From assembly GCA_021775655.1 (NCBI GenBank), contig JAJFHK010000242.1, positions 1 through 19,680 on the forward strand: a stretch of DNA of 19,680 nucleotides, written 5' to 3'. The position numbers and the translations under genes were made by a program. Below the pieces are notes generated by a model. That model had not been told where the DNA came from, did not search any database, and saw only the letters and a program-made list of their open reading frames with translations. This DNA comes from Filomicrobium sp. (GTDB lineage: Bacteria; Pseudomonadota; Alphaproteobacteria; Rhizobiales; Hyphomicrobiaceae). Below, in pieces: positions 1 through 6,638 of this stretch; position 1 is the first letter of the stretch; each line of letters opens with the position of its first letter.

Positions 1-187
1 GCAACCCTGCAAACCGAATAGGAAGTCGACTCAAAAACTGCTTTGCGGCAATGGTCCACAGCTATGGCATTGCCGATTAAGACAAATTGCTGAGCCAGTA
101 AGGCCAAGGCGGGCGACACGAGCCGGCACAGCTTCAAAGCGACGAATCGCATCAAAACAGAATTTACGTTACGCAACTCGGCGGGCA

Positions 188-559
188 TCAAGCATCCTGA
201 TTTAACCCCAGCGTTTTCTGGGTCTTTTTGGGCAGACCGAGTGAGACGAGACGGTAGCTTTCCTTCAGGTAATCGCGCAGCGCATCGTCGTCCATGGTCT
301 CAGTACTCGTGCGCTGAATCCACTTCATGCCACGCGATGCAAGATAGGGAGCAGGCCGGCAGCCCGGCAAATCCTTCAGCATATCGTAGCTCATATCCGA
401 GCACTTGAAGGTGACGAAAAGCTGTTCGTCTTCATCATTCCAGCCGCCGACGGCGAAGACCTTTCCAGCGACCTTCCACACATGCGCACCGCCCCATTGC
501 ACGACGTGGCTTGTATGCGGGAGCTGCTTGCAGAATTTGTTGTAACTTCTGACGTCCAT
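188..559 (-). CDS. MmcQ/YjbR family protein
   Basis: The 123-residue protein has the size and layout of the MmcQ/YjbR family: small cytosolic proteins with a CyaY-like fold, often called DNA-binding, whose cellular role is not settled. Family features visible are an N-terminal 'YNKFCKQLPHTSHVVQWGG' stretch, a central 'KVFAVGG' strand followed by 'QLFVTFKCS', and the C-terminal 'LKESYRLVSLGLPKKTQ' helix, which in this family typically closes the domain. The start at 559 is preceded by an AGGT Shine-Dalgarno-like stretch a few bases upstream. The gene is divergent from the DUF4349 gene that begins at 722 and has no same-strand partner in the window. Family assignment rests on recalled motifs; a specific function is not claimed. 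Confidence 0.82.
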   Translation of the reverse strand: MDVRSYNKFCKQLPHTSHVVQWGGAHVWKVAGKVFAVGGWNDEDEQLFVTFKCSDMSYDMLKDLPGCRPAPYLASRGMKWIQRTSTETMDDDALRDYLKESYRLVSLGLPKKTQKTLGLNQDA

Positions 560-721
560 ATCACCTGACCAGATCGCGCGGACATTTCCCGCAGTGTGCG
601 CCAGCCTACAGGAATTGACCGATTTTTCCGCCCGTCAGCCGGGCTGTTTGTCTCAAATCAGGCGCTTTTGAGAAGCCTGTTCCGGACGTCTTTCTCATTC
701 CTCCACCAAAGGCTCTCCCGC

Positions 722-1624
722 ATGTCCTCCAATTCTCCATTACGAATTGCACTCCTGATTTTCGCTGTCGGTTTCCTGGCGTTATTCTTGGTGCGCTTCG
801 GCTATGGCTATTTGGCCGGAGACACAACAATCCGATCCCTATTGGTCAACCAGTCACACGGCAGCACAAGTTGGGAATTCGCTGGCAACGTTAAAAATTA
901 CGCGTCCTTCAAGCGTAAGGCGACCGTCGTCCCAGCCCAGGCAGGCGTCCCGGCCGGTGGTGATCAGAAATACGAGAAGGTTGCCAACATCGGGCTTAAG
1001 TCGGCAGAATTCGAAAAGGAGGAAGGGCGTATCCGCCGCCTCATCGGTGAGAAGGATGCGCTGATACAATTCGAACAGCGCCAAGGACTAAAAGGTCATC
1101 GTAGTTTGCGTCTCGCCATCGGTGTCGATCCAAAATTCTTCGATGCCTTCGTCGACAAGGTTCAAACATTTGGAGAACTGACCCGCCTTACGATCGACAA
1201 AGCTGACAAGACCAACGAGTACCGTGATCTCCAGGCCAAACGTCGTGCGCTTGAGAAGACCCGTGAAGCGCTCACCGATCTCAAGGCCCGCGACGGCGAA
1301 ATGCGTGCATTGATCGAGTTGGAGCAGCAGATCCTTTCTCTCGAACAGCAGATCCAGGGCCTGGGTGTCAGCCTCGGCGACTTCGATGCCGAAAACGAAT
1401 TCGTCACGGTGAAGCTGCTGCTGGCCGAAGCCAAGATCGTGACCGCATCGGTCCATCCCATGATCGTTCTCGCCTTTGAATCGTTAGCCTGGGTTTTGTT
1501 CTACTACCCGCTTCTATGGCTTGGAGTTGCAACCTGTGCCGTATCGGTCTTCATCGGCGTCCATTTGTTGCGCCTTGCTGTCCGAATGTTTGCTGTTGCC
1601 GATTCAAAGGTCGGTGGCGCTTGA
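722..1624 (+). CDS. DUF4349 domain membrane protein
   Basis: A 300-residue protein. The N-terminus (about residues 7-30) is a hydrophobic signal-anchor. The extracytoplasmic part follows the DUF4349 pattern: a strand region ('KYEKVANIGLKSAEF'), a segment 'RSLRLAIGVDPKFFDAFVDKV', then 'ADKTNEYRDLQAKRRALEKTREALTDL', which begins a long coiled coil running to about residue 220. A C-terminal membrane segment follows (about 255-290). DUF4349 proteins are envelope proteins of unknown function, often lipoproteins in other phyla. The reading frame is open upstream to 596, but the ATG at 722 is preferred: it has an AAGG about 10 nt upstream and places the hydrophobic anchor at the N-terminus, whereas the 42-residue extension is basic and unlike the family. 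It appears to be a single-gene unit. Confidence 0.78.
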   Translation: MSSNSPLRIALLIFAVGFLALFLVRFGYGYLAGDTTIRSLLVNQSHGSTSWEFAGNVKNYASFKRKATVVPAQAGVPAGGDQKYEKVANIGLKSAEFEKEEGRIRRLIGEKDALIQFEQRQGLKGHRSLRLAIGVDPKFFDAFVDKVQTFGELTRLTIDKADKTNEYRDLQAKRRALEKTREALTDLKARDGEMRALIELEQQILSLEQQIQGLGVSLGDFDAENEFVTVKLLLAEAKIVTASVHPMIVLAFESLAWVLFYYPLLWLGVATCAVSVFIGVHLLRLAVRMFAVADSKVGGA

Positions 1625-1683
1625 AAACGTAATTCCAAAAAAGTCGCGGAGTAAGCCATCGTCTAACGATACGCGGATGTGCT

Positions 1684-1712
1684 AGGAGTTCCTGTCAACA
1701 ACGGAACCTCCT
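1684..1712 (+). other. Hairpin just upstream of the DinB remnant
   Basis: AGGAGTTCC (1684-1692) can pair with GGAACCTCCT (1703-1712) with a single-base bulge and a 10-nt loop. It lies 4 nt before the ATG at 1717. No U-run follows, so it is not an obvious rho-independent terminator. It could be a remnant of the upstream unit's transcript end or a translation-modulating structure. Confidence in any function is low. Confidence 0.3.
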
Positions 1713-1716
1713 CGAA

Positions 1717-1917
1717 ATGATCAACCAACAGTACGTGCGCCGGATGGCGGCCTACAATGCTTGGCAGAACCTAAGCATTTTCAAGTCGGCCGACGGCCTC
1801 GACGACGAGGACCGAAAGCGCGACCGAGGTGCTTTTTTCGGATCGATTCACGCGGCGCTCAATCATCCCATCTGGGCAGACGTGGCATGGATGCATCGCT
1901 TGGCTCAAACATTATGA
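1717..1917 (+). pseudogene. DinB family protein, N-terminal fragment
   Basis: The 66 residues match the start of DinB-family proteins: 'MAAYNAWQN', a 'DDEDRKRDRGAFFGSIHAALNH' segment and 'IWADVAWMHRLA'. In this family the last His of the 'GSIH..LNH' region is one of the metal-binding triad, and full proteins are about 160-170 residues in a four-helix bundle. Here the frame stops at TGA right after 'HRLAQTL', and the next gene starts 22 nt later, so helices 3-4 and the later metal ligands are absent. This looks like a 3' deletion that fused the remnant to the AEC transporter locus. An alternative is a genuinely short single-half DinB protein, which I consider unlikely. Confidence 0.7.
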
Positions 1918-1938
1918 CCACAGCGTGAGCGGCGATTC

Positions 1939-2862
1939 GTGAATCTCTTCTTCGACATCGCTATCAACGTGACGTTGCCGATCGTCGCCATCGCGGCGCT
2001 GGGCTATGTCATGCAGGCGCGTATCAAGTTGGACGTGGCAAGCATCAACCGGCTTCTGGTGATGGTCATCATGCCTTGCTTTCTCGTGCACTTTCTGGCT
2101 TCCGCGAACCAGCCAGTAAGTGAGATCTGGCCAGTTGCCTACTTCACCGTCGTGCAGTTCTTGTTTCTTATTCCGGTCGGTTGGTTGACCGCATTGGCCT
2201 TCGGCTTGCCACGCTCTTTCGGTCCGCTGTTCGCGATGGCGACCGTCTACGCCAATGTCGGCAATTACGGCATTCCACTCGTGCAACTCGCGTTTCCAAG
2301 CGAGTTTCTGCTGCATCAATCCGTCATTACTGCTCTGATGACTGTGTTAATGGTCACAGTCGGAATCTGGTTGCTGGCACCAAGCGAAAAGCAGGCGACA
2401 CTCACAGCGCGCCTCGGCAAGGCCTTCGAGACACCAATAGTCCCCGCCGTAATACTCGGGCTCATATTGCGGGCATTTGAAATCCGCCTACCACAAGCCA
2501 TTGGCACACCGATCGAACTTCTTGGTGCAACATTTCCGCCCTTGGCGCTTTTTGCAATGGGCGCCCAATTAGCGACCAGCGCCGCCGGTGTGCTCAACAT
2601 CGGCCGGCTCACGCTCATCTTGATTCTAAAACTCATCATCGCCCCTGCCGTGACCTGGGGGCTTGCAATCGCGATGGGAATGCCCGACCAGCTGACCGAT
2701 CTTCTTGTCGTGGCTGCCGCCACGCCGATCGGAATTCTGTTGGCACTGTTCTGCGTTGAATACGGCCGCGAACCAAAGTTCATGAACTCTGCAATCCTCA
2801 TCTCAACCGTGCTATCCCCCCTCACCGTCACTGCTTGGGTAATACTGACAAGGATCTACTAG
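1939..2862 (+). CDS. AEC family (auxin efflux carrier-like) transporter
   Basis: A 307-residue polytopic inner-membrane protein with about ten hydrophobic segments in two halves of five and little hydrophilic sequence between them. It shows AEC-family signatures: the N-terminal 'LPIVAIAALGYVMQ' helix, 'VMVIMPCFLVHFLAS' with the broken-helix proline, 'ANVGNYGIPLVQLAF' in the first half, and 'LVVAAATPIGILLALFCVEYG' in the second. The family exports or imports small carboxylates and related compounds; the substrate cannot be told from sequence. The start is GTG at 1939; the next Met (residue 25) would delete the first helix. Its stop is 2 nt before the glutathione transferase gene, so the two are surely co-transcribed. 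Confidence 0.88.
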   Translation: MNLFFDIAINVTLPIVAIAALGYVMQARIKLDVASINRLLVMVIMPCFLVHFLASANQPVSEIWPVAYFTVVQFLFLIPVGWLTALAFGLPRSFGPLFAMATVYANVGNYGIPLVQLAFPSEFLLHQSVITALMTVLMVTVGIWLLAPSEKQATLTARLGKAFETPIVPAVILGLILRAFEIRLPQAIGTPIELLGATFPPLALFAMGAQLATSAAGVLNIGRLTLILILKLIIAPAVTWGLAIAMGMPDQLTDLLVVAAATPIGILLALFCVEYGREPKFMNSAILISTVLSPLTVTAWVILTRIY

Positions 2863-2864
2863 TC

Positions 2865-3494
2865 ATGATCGAGCTGCACACATGGAGTACACCGAACGGC
2901 CGCAAGGCTTCCATCATGCTTGAGGAGGTCGGGTTGCCCTATGAGGTGTTCCCCATCAACATTACGAAGAAAGAGCAGTTTGCGCCTGAGTTTCTGAAAT
3001 TGAGTCCAAACAACCGCATTCCGGCGATCCGCGACCGCGAGACAGGCATGACCTTGTTCGAGTCCGGAGCCATCTTGATGTACCTAGCCCAAAAGACAGG
3101 CAAGCTTTGGCCGGCACAAGGCGAAGCTCATTGGCGCACAATTGAATGGCTGATGTGGCAGATGGGAGGCTTCGGACCGATGCTCGGTCAGGCCCATCAC
3201 TTTCTTAAGTATAACGCTGGCAAGGCACCTTATGCGGAAGAGCGCTACCACGCTGAGGCGAAGCGGTTATGGGGTGTTCTTGATCGCAGACTCGGTGAAG
3301 TCGAGTATCTTGCAGGAGACTATTCCATCGCAGACATCGCCACGTTTCCGTGGGCCTGCCGCTTCGAATGGCAGCAGATCGATCTTAATGAATTTTCCAA
3401 TGCAAAGCGCTGGTATCTGGCAATCGCCAACCGCCCTGCTGCCCAGCGCGGCTATATCGTCCCTGACGATAAGCAGCCCATTCCAATGCCGTAA
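2865..3494 (+). CDS. Glutathione S-transferase, YfcG/Nu-class type
   Basis: The 209-residue protein resembles E. coli YfcG along its length: 'STPNGRKASIMLEEVGLPYEV' at the N-terminus, 'LSPNNRIPAIRD', 'LFESGAILMYLAQKTG', then the all-helical domain with 'WQMGGFGPMLGQAHHF', 'YHAEAKRLWGVLDRRL' and 'YSIADIATFPW'. YfcG-type enzymes have weak classical transferase activity and act as glutathione-dependent disulfide-bond oxidoreductases. The Thr9-Pro-Asn11 region and the cis-Pro 'IPAI' loop that bind glutathione are present, and there is no N-terminal catalytic Cys, as expected for this class. The ATG at 2865 is chosen over an upstream in-frame ATG (2835) inside the AEC gene; AAGG lies about 11 nt before it. 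The AEC stop is 2 nt upstream, implying one operon. Confidence 0.9.
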   Translation: MIELHTWSTPNGRKASIMLEEVGLPYEVFPINITKKEQFAPEFLKLSPNNRIPAIRDRETGMTLFESGAILMYLAQKTGKLWPAQGEAHWRTIEWLMWQMGGFGPMLGQAHHFLKYNAGKAPYAEERYHAEAKRLWGVLDRRLGEVEYLAGDYSIADIATFPWACRFEWQQIDLNEFSNAKRWYLAIANRPAAQRGYIVPDDKQPIPMP

Positions 3495-3526
3495 CTAGCA
3501 ATTTTCACCTAACCCGCCCCAAGTCT

Positions 3527-3626
3527 GCGCAATGTTGGTTGGTGAAACTCCAATGCAAGCTCGCGCAGTGTTGGCGGGCGATTTTCCAACACAAGCTTGC
3601 ACAGTGTTGGCGGGCGAAGGCGCGAC
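3527..3626. repeat. 36-bp imperfect tandem repeat with palindromic arms
   Basis: Three consecutive units are seen: 3527-3562, 3563-3598 and a partial 3599-3626. Each carries a 'GTGTTGG'-like segment and a 'CCAACAC'/'CCAATGC' segment. CCAACAC (3586-3592) pairs perfectly with GTGTTGG (3604-3610), so neighbouring units can form hairpins. Similarity continues weakly upstream (3501-3526), suggesting a degenerate fourth unit. Because 36 is a multiple of three the array also reads as a 12-residue repeat in one frame, but that ORF shows no other protein-like character. It resembles an intergenic REP/BIME-type element downstream of the GST gene. Confidence 0.65.
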
Positions 3627-3664
3627 AAAAAAAGTGGGCCTCTTCAGTTTCCTAAAGAGGCCCA
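3627..3664 (-). terminator. Strong rho-independent terminator (minus strand)
   Basis: TGGGCCTCTT (3635-3644) and AAGAGGCCCA (3655-3664) form a perfect 10-bp, GC-rich stem with a 10-nt loop. Read on the minus strand, the stem is followed after one base by seven consecutive Ts (A-run 3627-3633 on the plus strand), the classical terminator layout. On the plus strand there is no U-run, so it does not serve the GST operon. It lies 37 nt beyond the stop of the small minus-strand gene at 3701-3889, supporting that gene as expressed. Confidence 0.88.
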
Positions 3665-3700
3665 GTATTGGGTGGGGAGTGTCGGCAGAGATAAAGTCTG

Positions 3701-3889
3701 TCAGAGCGTCTGAGACGCTAGGAATTGCGTGGCAGCCACGCCCGTTGCGGCGACCCCGGTGCCGGGGCTGGTAGGTGCCTTAAGCGAGGCGATCAGAAGA
3801 AGACCGGCAATTGCGAAACATACGAATGCCATGGCTCTTGCCGCCTTCAATAGGCGGATGTTGGTGAGCCTGGCAGTTTGGAGATCCAT
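3701..3889 (-). CDS. Small single-pass membrane protein, unknown
   Basis: A 62-residue protein with a basic N-terminus ('MDLQTARLTNIRLLKAARAM'), one hydrophobic segment (about residues 19-36, 'AMAFVCFAIAGLLLIASL') and an Ala/Thr/Gly-rich tail that includes a 'GVAAT' duplication. I do not recognise a family. Support for a real gene: GGAG lies 10 nt before the ATG, a textbook minus-strand terminator lies just downstream (3627-3664), and the segment is otherwise intergenic. Charge distribution suggests N-in/C-out topology. An overlapping plus-strand frame (3729-3914) is judged a shadow. Alternatively the terminator could belong to a small RNA covering this interval. Confidence 0.5.
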   Translation of the reverse strand: MDLQTARLTNIRLLKAARAMAFVCFAIAGLLLIASLKAPTSPGTGVAATGVAATQFLASQTL

Positions 3890-3944
3890 GTTTCGTTCAA
3901 GCGCTCCGTTCTGATGTTCGATGATGTATTTGTACCTCGTAACC

Positions 3945-4035
3945 TTCTGTTAGTCGAGTTTTCCCCAAGCATATAGCTAACGACGATCTGTTAAGATTCA
4001 TCTTTTGTTAGTATTCATTTTGGATATACTAATTA
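3945..4035. promoter_or_regulatory. AT-rich intergenic region with promoter-like elements
   Basis: This stretch is markedly AT-richer than its surroundings and lies between the small minus-strand gene and the dihaem protein gene. On the plus strand, TTGTTA (4005-4010) and TACTAA (4027-4032) are spaced 16 nt apart as a plausible -35/-10 pair. A TGTTA motif recurs: CTGTTAG at 3947, CTGTTAA at 3988, TTGTTAG at 4005, plus an inverted CTAAC near 3977. This could be a regulator site. No motif is strong enough to name a regulator. Confidence 0.35.
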
Positions 4036-4108
4036 TAGTTTCGCAATGATACAAAGCGGGTGAAGAAATCCAGCGGCAACCCTTCTCGGCCGCTGACTGC
4101 AGGTTTAC

Positions 4109-4153
4109 GGCACATTTGCCGGTATGCTGATCTTCTAAGCATGCCGCCGTGCC
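4109..4153 (+). promoter_or_regulatory. Extended hairpin in the leader of the dihaem protein gene
   Basis: An outer GGCAC (4109-4113)/GTGCC (4149-4153) pair encloses a 9-bp inner stem, CGGTATGCT (4120-4128) with AGCATGCCG (4138-4146), containing one G-T pair and a 9-nt loop. It sits between the promoter-like region and the TTG start at 4178. Neither strand has a U-run after it, so an intrinsic terminator is unlikely. A leader structure affecting stability or translation, or a protein-binding dyad, is possible. Confidence 0.45.
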
Positions 4154-4177
4154 AAAAGACTTGGGGGGGCGCAGAAT

Positions 4178-6439
4178 TTGAGGGCCGACCACCTGCAATC
4201 AACCTCAATTTATGCCGGTGCTATTGCCGCCGCGACAATAGTTTTGTCGTGCCAGCTCGCTGCTGAACCGCCGCTGCCCGAACGCGCGACAGTGCCGACT
4301 TTCGTTTCCACTCCAGATTCCCTGGCTCCAGGAAGCGGTCAAGCCGCACAGGCTTTCGCTGTCCTCGAACGCCATTGTGCCCGTTGCCACGACACTCGCC
4401 GCCTGAAGCGTCGATTGCCCGCAGCAGGTATCGCCAACATTCTCGATCTCGATGCGATCGCAGCTCGCCGCGATCTCGTGCGGCCGGGTTATCCTGAAGG
4501 CTCGCCGCTCTACACATCAGTCTTAACGCGGCACATGCCCTATGATGTCTTCCAGGATCTAAAACGTGGCGATGAGCCCACCCCCGAGGAGATCGCCGAA
4601 CTCCACGCTTGGATTTCTGGGTTACCAAAAGGGAAAAGCTGCCAGGCTGCGGAAACGCCGGTCCTGGATGTCTCCGCGTTGATAGAACAGGATATGCAAT
4701 CCCTTGCTCCCGACGTGGCCACCCGTCGACGCTATTTATCATTATCTGATGTGGCGAGTGCATGTGACGGTAAGCAAGTCCGCGAAGCTTATCGCCATGC
4801 GGCCGCGAAACTTATTAATCTTTTATCGCGTGCAGAAGAGCCATTCCGGCCAGAACTGATTGGCAAAGACGGCTTTATACTAGCCATTGATCTCGACGAC
4901 ATTGGCTGGAGCGCGGCACAGTGGGACGAACTCGCCGAACAGGCGCCGGCACCCTTCGCCGTTCATAACGACGGGTCAAGGAACCCCGCTGCGGCGCCAA
5001 TGCGTGTGCTGCCTACCGCTTGGCTCGCGCATCTGGCGATGGACCCCGGCGTCTACGCACACCTTGTAGGCATTCCAACGACATTGCCAGAATTCTTCAG
5101 CGCTTTCCGCATTGGAGATCAGCAGCCGGGGTCAGCGCCGACCTACCGCCTTGATGAAAGCCCGGTCACTGGTGGAGGCCGCAACTTGTCGCGGCTCATC
5201 GCGTCAAGCCAATTGCCGGTTTGGACCGCGCAAGATTTTGCTGGGGGGAGTAAAAAGAGATCGACCAAATCTTCAGACAACCTGCTTGAGACCCGCGTAA
5301 TTCTGCAGTTGCCGAACGGCTTCCCTCTGTTTGGACTCTACAATCGTGAGGGGACATTGCGATTAAACGTGCACAAGTCGGCGGTGACGTCAGAGGTGAA
5401 ACAAGCCGGAGCTGCGGGTGCTGGTTTGCAATGCCTCGCCTGCCATGGCAGCGGACTGAAAGGTTTTGAAGCAACTTCGGTAACCGAAAATGCACCGCCG
5501 GGTGGCTGGCAAGCTACGCGGGATAATCAAGCGTTCTATCTTGCCCTGCGCGCCATCGGCATACCACCCGCATTGGAAATCGATGGGTTAGAGCCGGTGA
5601 TTGCGTTGGCTGAGCGATACCAGCGCGAACTAGGTCTCTACCAAGTGGCAGCCGAACTTGACCTTGCGCCAACTGAGCTGACCAAAGCGCTCCACGCTGC
5701 TGAAGGAAAAACGAAGCCGATTGCACGCCGCTTGCTTCAAGACCTCATCACACGCGGCGAATTCAATGAATTGCGCCGCCACTTGGAAGCGCCCCGTCAG
5801 CACAAGGCACCGCCATTTGAATCCGATAACCGACTAATGCTTGCCGACAACGAAATTCGGCTTTCGCTATGGACGGAAAAGGCCGGCTACAACAAGGGCG
5901 AGCAGGTCACACTGCATGCCGCCACCACGGCACCATGCCGGTTGACGCTCATTTCAGTTGATCAAAGTGGTGACGCCGTGGTCGTTTTTCCCAGCGAGTA
6001 CCAGGACGACAACCTGCTCCAGCCAAGCGTAACGCGCGCCATTCCTACTCCAGCGAGCGGTTTTCGTTTACGCGTCGATCAACCGGGCCGAGAAGCGGTT
6101 ATCGGAGTTTGCATGGGACGAGATCGCAAGAACCCGCCAGGCATCATCCACGACCACGAACTCCAGCCCTTCACGCTGCTAGGCGACTGGGCCAAACACA
6201 TCAAACATGCACTTGAAGCCGACGCCGCCGAACGACGCAATGCTGGAAGGCCCGCTAAGCGGAAGCGCCGCCGCCGTCGCGCACGACTGGTAAAACGGCC
6301 ACCAACGCGAGCAAATAAGCTCCCCCTGCCTCAGGACTGGACAATGATTATGATCCGGGCCCGACCCAATAAAGATGCCGCATTCACCGCTCCCACGCCC
6401 AATGAAACCGCACCACCCGCTTCAAGTAATTCCGAATGA
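4178..6439 (+). CDS. Exported dihaem c-type cytochrome-like protein with DUF4384 domain
   Basis: A 753-residue protein starting with TTG (4178) after a G-rich Shine-Dalgarno-like tract; this start gives an export signal (residues about 10-29, ending 'CQLAAE'). Two haem-binding motifs are visible: CARCH (67-71), with a 'RHMPYD' Met that could be its axial ligand, and CLACHGSG (from 419). Between them a segment with 'RRYLSLSDV' (about 184) and 'VILQLPNGFPLFGLYN' (about 372-387) resembles, from memory, uncharacterised cytochrome-type proteins of planctomycetes and other bacteria. Residues about 552-650 look like DUF4384 ('IRLSLWTEKAGYNKGEQVTL', 'VVVFPSEYQDDN' 601-612). A strongly basic tail (694-707) and a Pro/Ala/Thr-rich end follow. 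Role unknown; periplasmic electron transfer or sensing is inferred. No co-directional close neighbour. Confidence 0.72.
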   Translation: MRADHLQSTSIYAGAIAAATIVLSCQLAAEPPLPERATVPTFVSTPDSLAPGSGQAAQAFAVLERHCARCHDTRRLKRRLPAAGIANILDLDAIAARRDLVRPGYPEGSPLYTSVLTRHMPYDVFQDLKRGDEPTPEEIAELHAWISGLPKGKSCQAAETPVLDVSALIEQDMQSLAPDVATRRRYLSLSDVASACDGKQVREAYRHAAAKLINLLSRAEEPFRPELIGKDGFILAIDLDDIGWSAAQWDELAEQAPAPFAVHNDGSRNPAAAPMRVLPTAWLAHLAMDPGVYAHLVGIPTTLPEFFSAFRIGDQQPGSAPTYRLDESPVTGGGRNLSRLIASSQLPVWTAQDFAGGSKKRSTKSSDNLLETRVILQLPNGFPLFGLYNREGTLRLNVHKSAVTSEVKQAGAAGAGLQCLACHGSGLKGFEATSVTENAPPGGWQATRDNQAFYLALRAIGIPPALEIDGLEPVIALAERYQRELGLYQVAAELDLAPTELTKALHAAEGKTKPIARRLLQDLITRGEFNELRRHLEAPRQHKAPPFESDNRLMLADNEIRLSLWTEKAGYNKGEQVTLHAATTAPCRLTLISVDQSGDAVVVFPSEYQDDNLLQPSVTRAIPTPASGFRLRVDQPGREAVIGVCMGRDRKNPPGIIHDHELQPFTLLGDWAKHIKHALEADAAERRNAGRPAKRKRRRRRARLVKRPPTRANKLPLPQDWTMIMIRARPNKDAAFTAPTPNETAPPASSNSE

Positions 6440-6551
6440 AGCTTAACGCGCCTGAATATGTCGGTTGAGCAATATGCAACATCTCTTTTACGGCCGGGGG
6501 TGTTTACGGCAGGCGTGTATGGCCTTATTTACCCCGTCTCTTCGCATTCCC

Positions 6552-6595
6552 GCAGGCTTGCTTGGTGTCAGCAATTCAGCCGAACACAGGCCTGC
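6552..6595 (+). promoter_or_regulatory. Possible structured leader of ornithine decarboxylase
   Basis: GCAGGC (6552-6557) can pair with GCCTGC (6590-6595), and an inner GTGT/ACAC pair is available, giving a hairpin about 30 nt before the GGAGG of the decarboxylase gene. The 199-nt gap from 6440 has no convincing ORF. Alphaproteobacterial ornithine decarboxylase genes are known to be preceded by the conserved speF RNA motif; I cannot confirm a match by eye. Confidence 0.3.
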
Positions 6596-6638
6596 CCAGT
6601 GATGGCGAATCAAGAAGACGTGCCGGAGGTCCTATGCG

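Noticed and set aside
3..80. Possible 3' end of a gene entering the window (frame open from base 3 to TAA at 78-80)
   Set aside because: Only 25 codons are visible and the residues match nothing I recognise; no terminator follows, so it cannot be distinguished from chance.
596..721. N-terminal extension of the DUF4349 protein
   Set aside because: The extension has no family similarity and precedes the signal-anchor; the ATG at 722 gives the expected N-terminus.
1912..2319. 135-residue minus-strand ORF
   Set aside because: Antisense to the AEC transporter; highly charged His/Asp/Arg-rich sequence typical of antisense of membrane genes.
3527..3626. CRISPR array
   Set aside because: The 36-bp units are directly adjacent with no unique spacers, and no cas genes are nearby.
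3532..3774. Plus-strand ORF whose N-terminus is a 12-residue repeat
   Set aside because: The repeat is a by-product of the 36-bp DNA repeat (a multiple of three); the remainder runs across the opposite-strand terminator and antisense to the small membrane gene, with no protein-like features.
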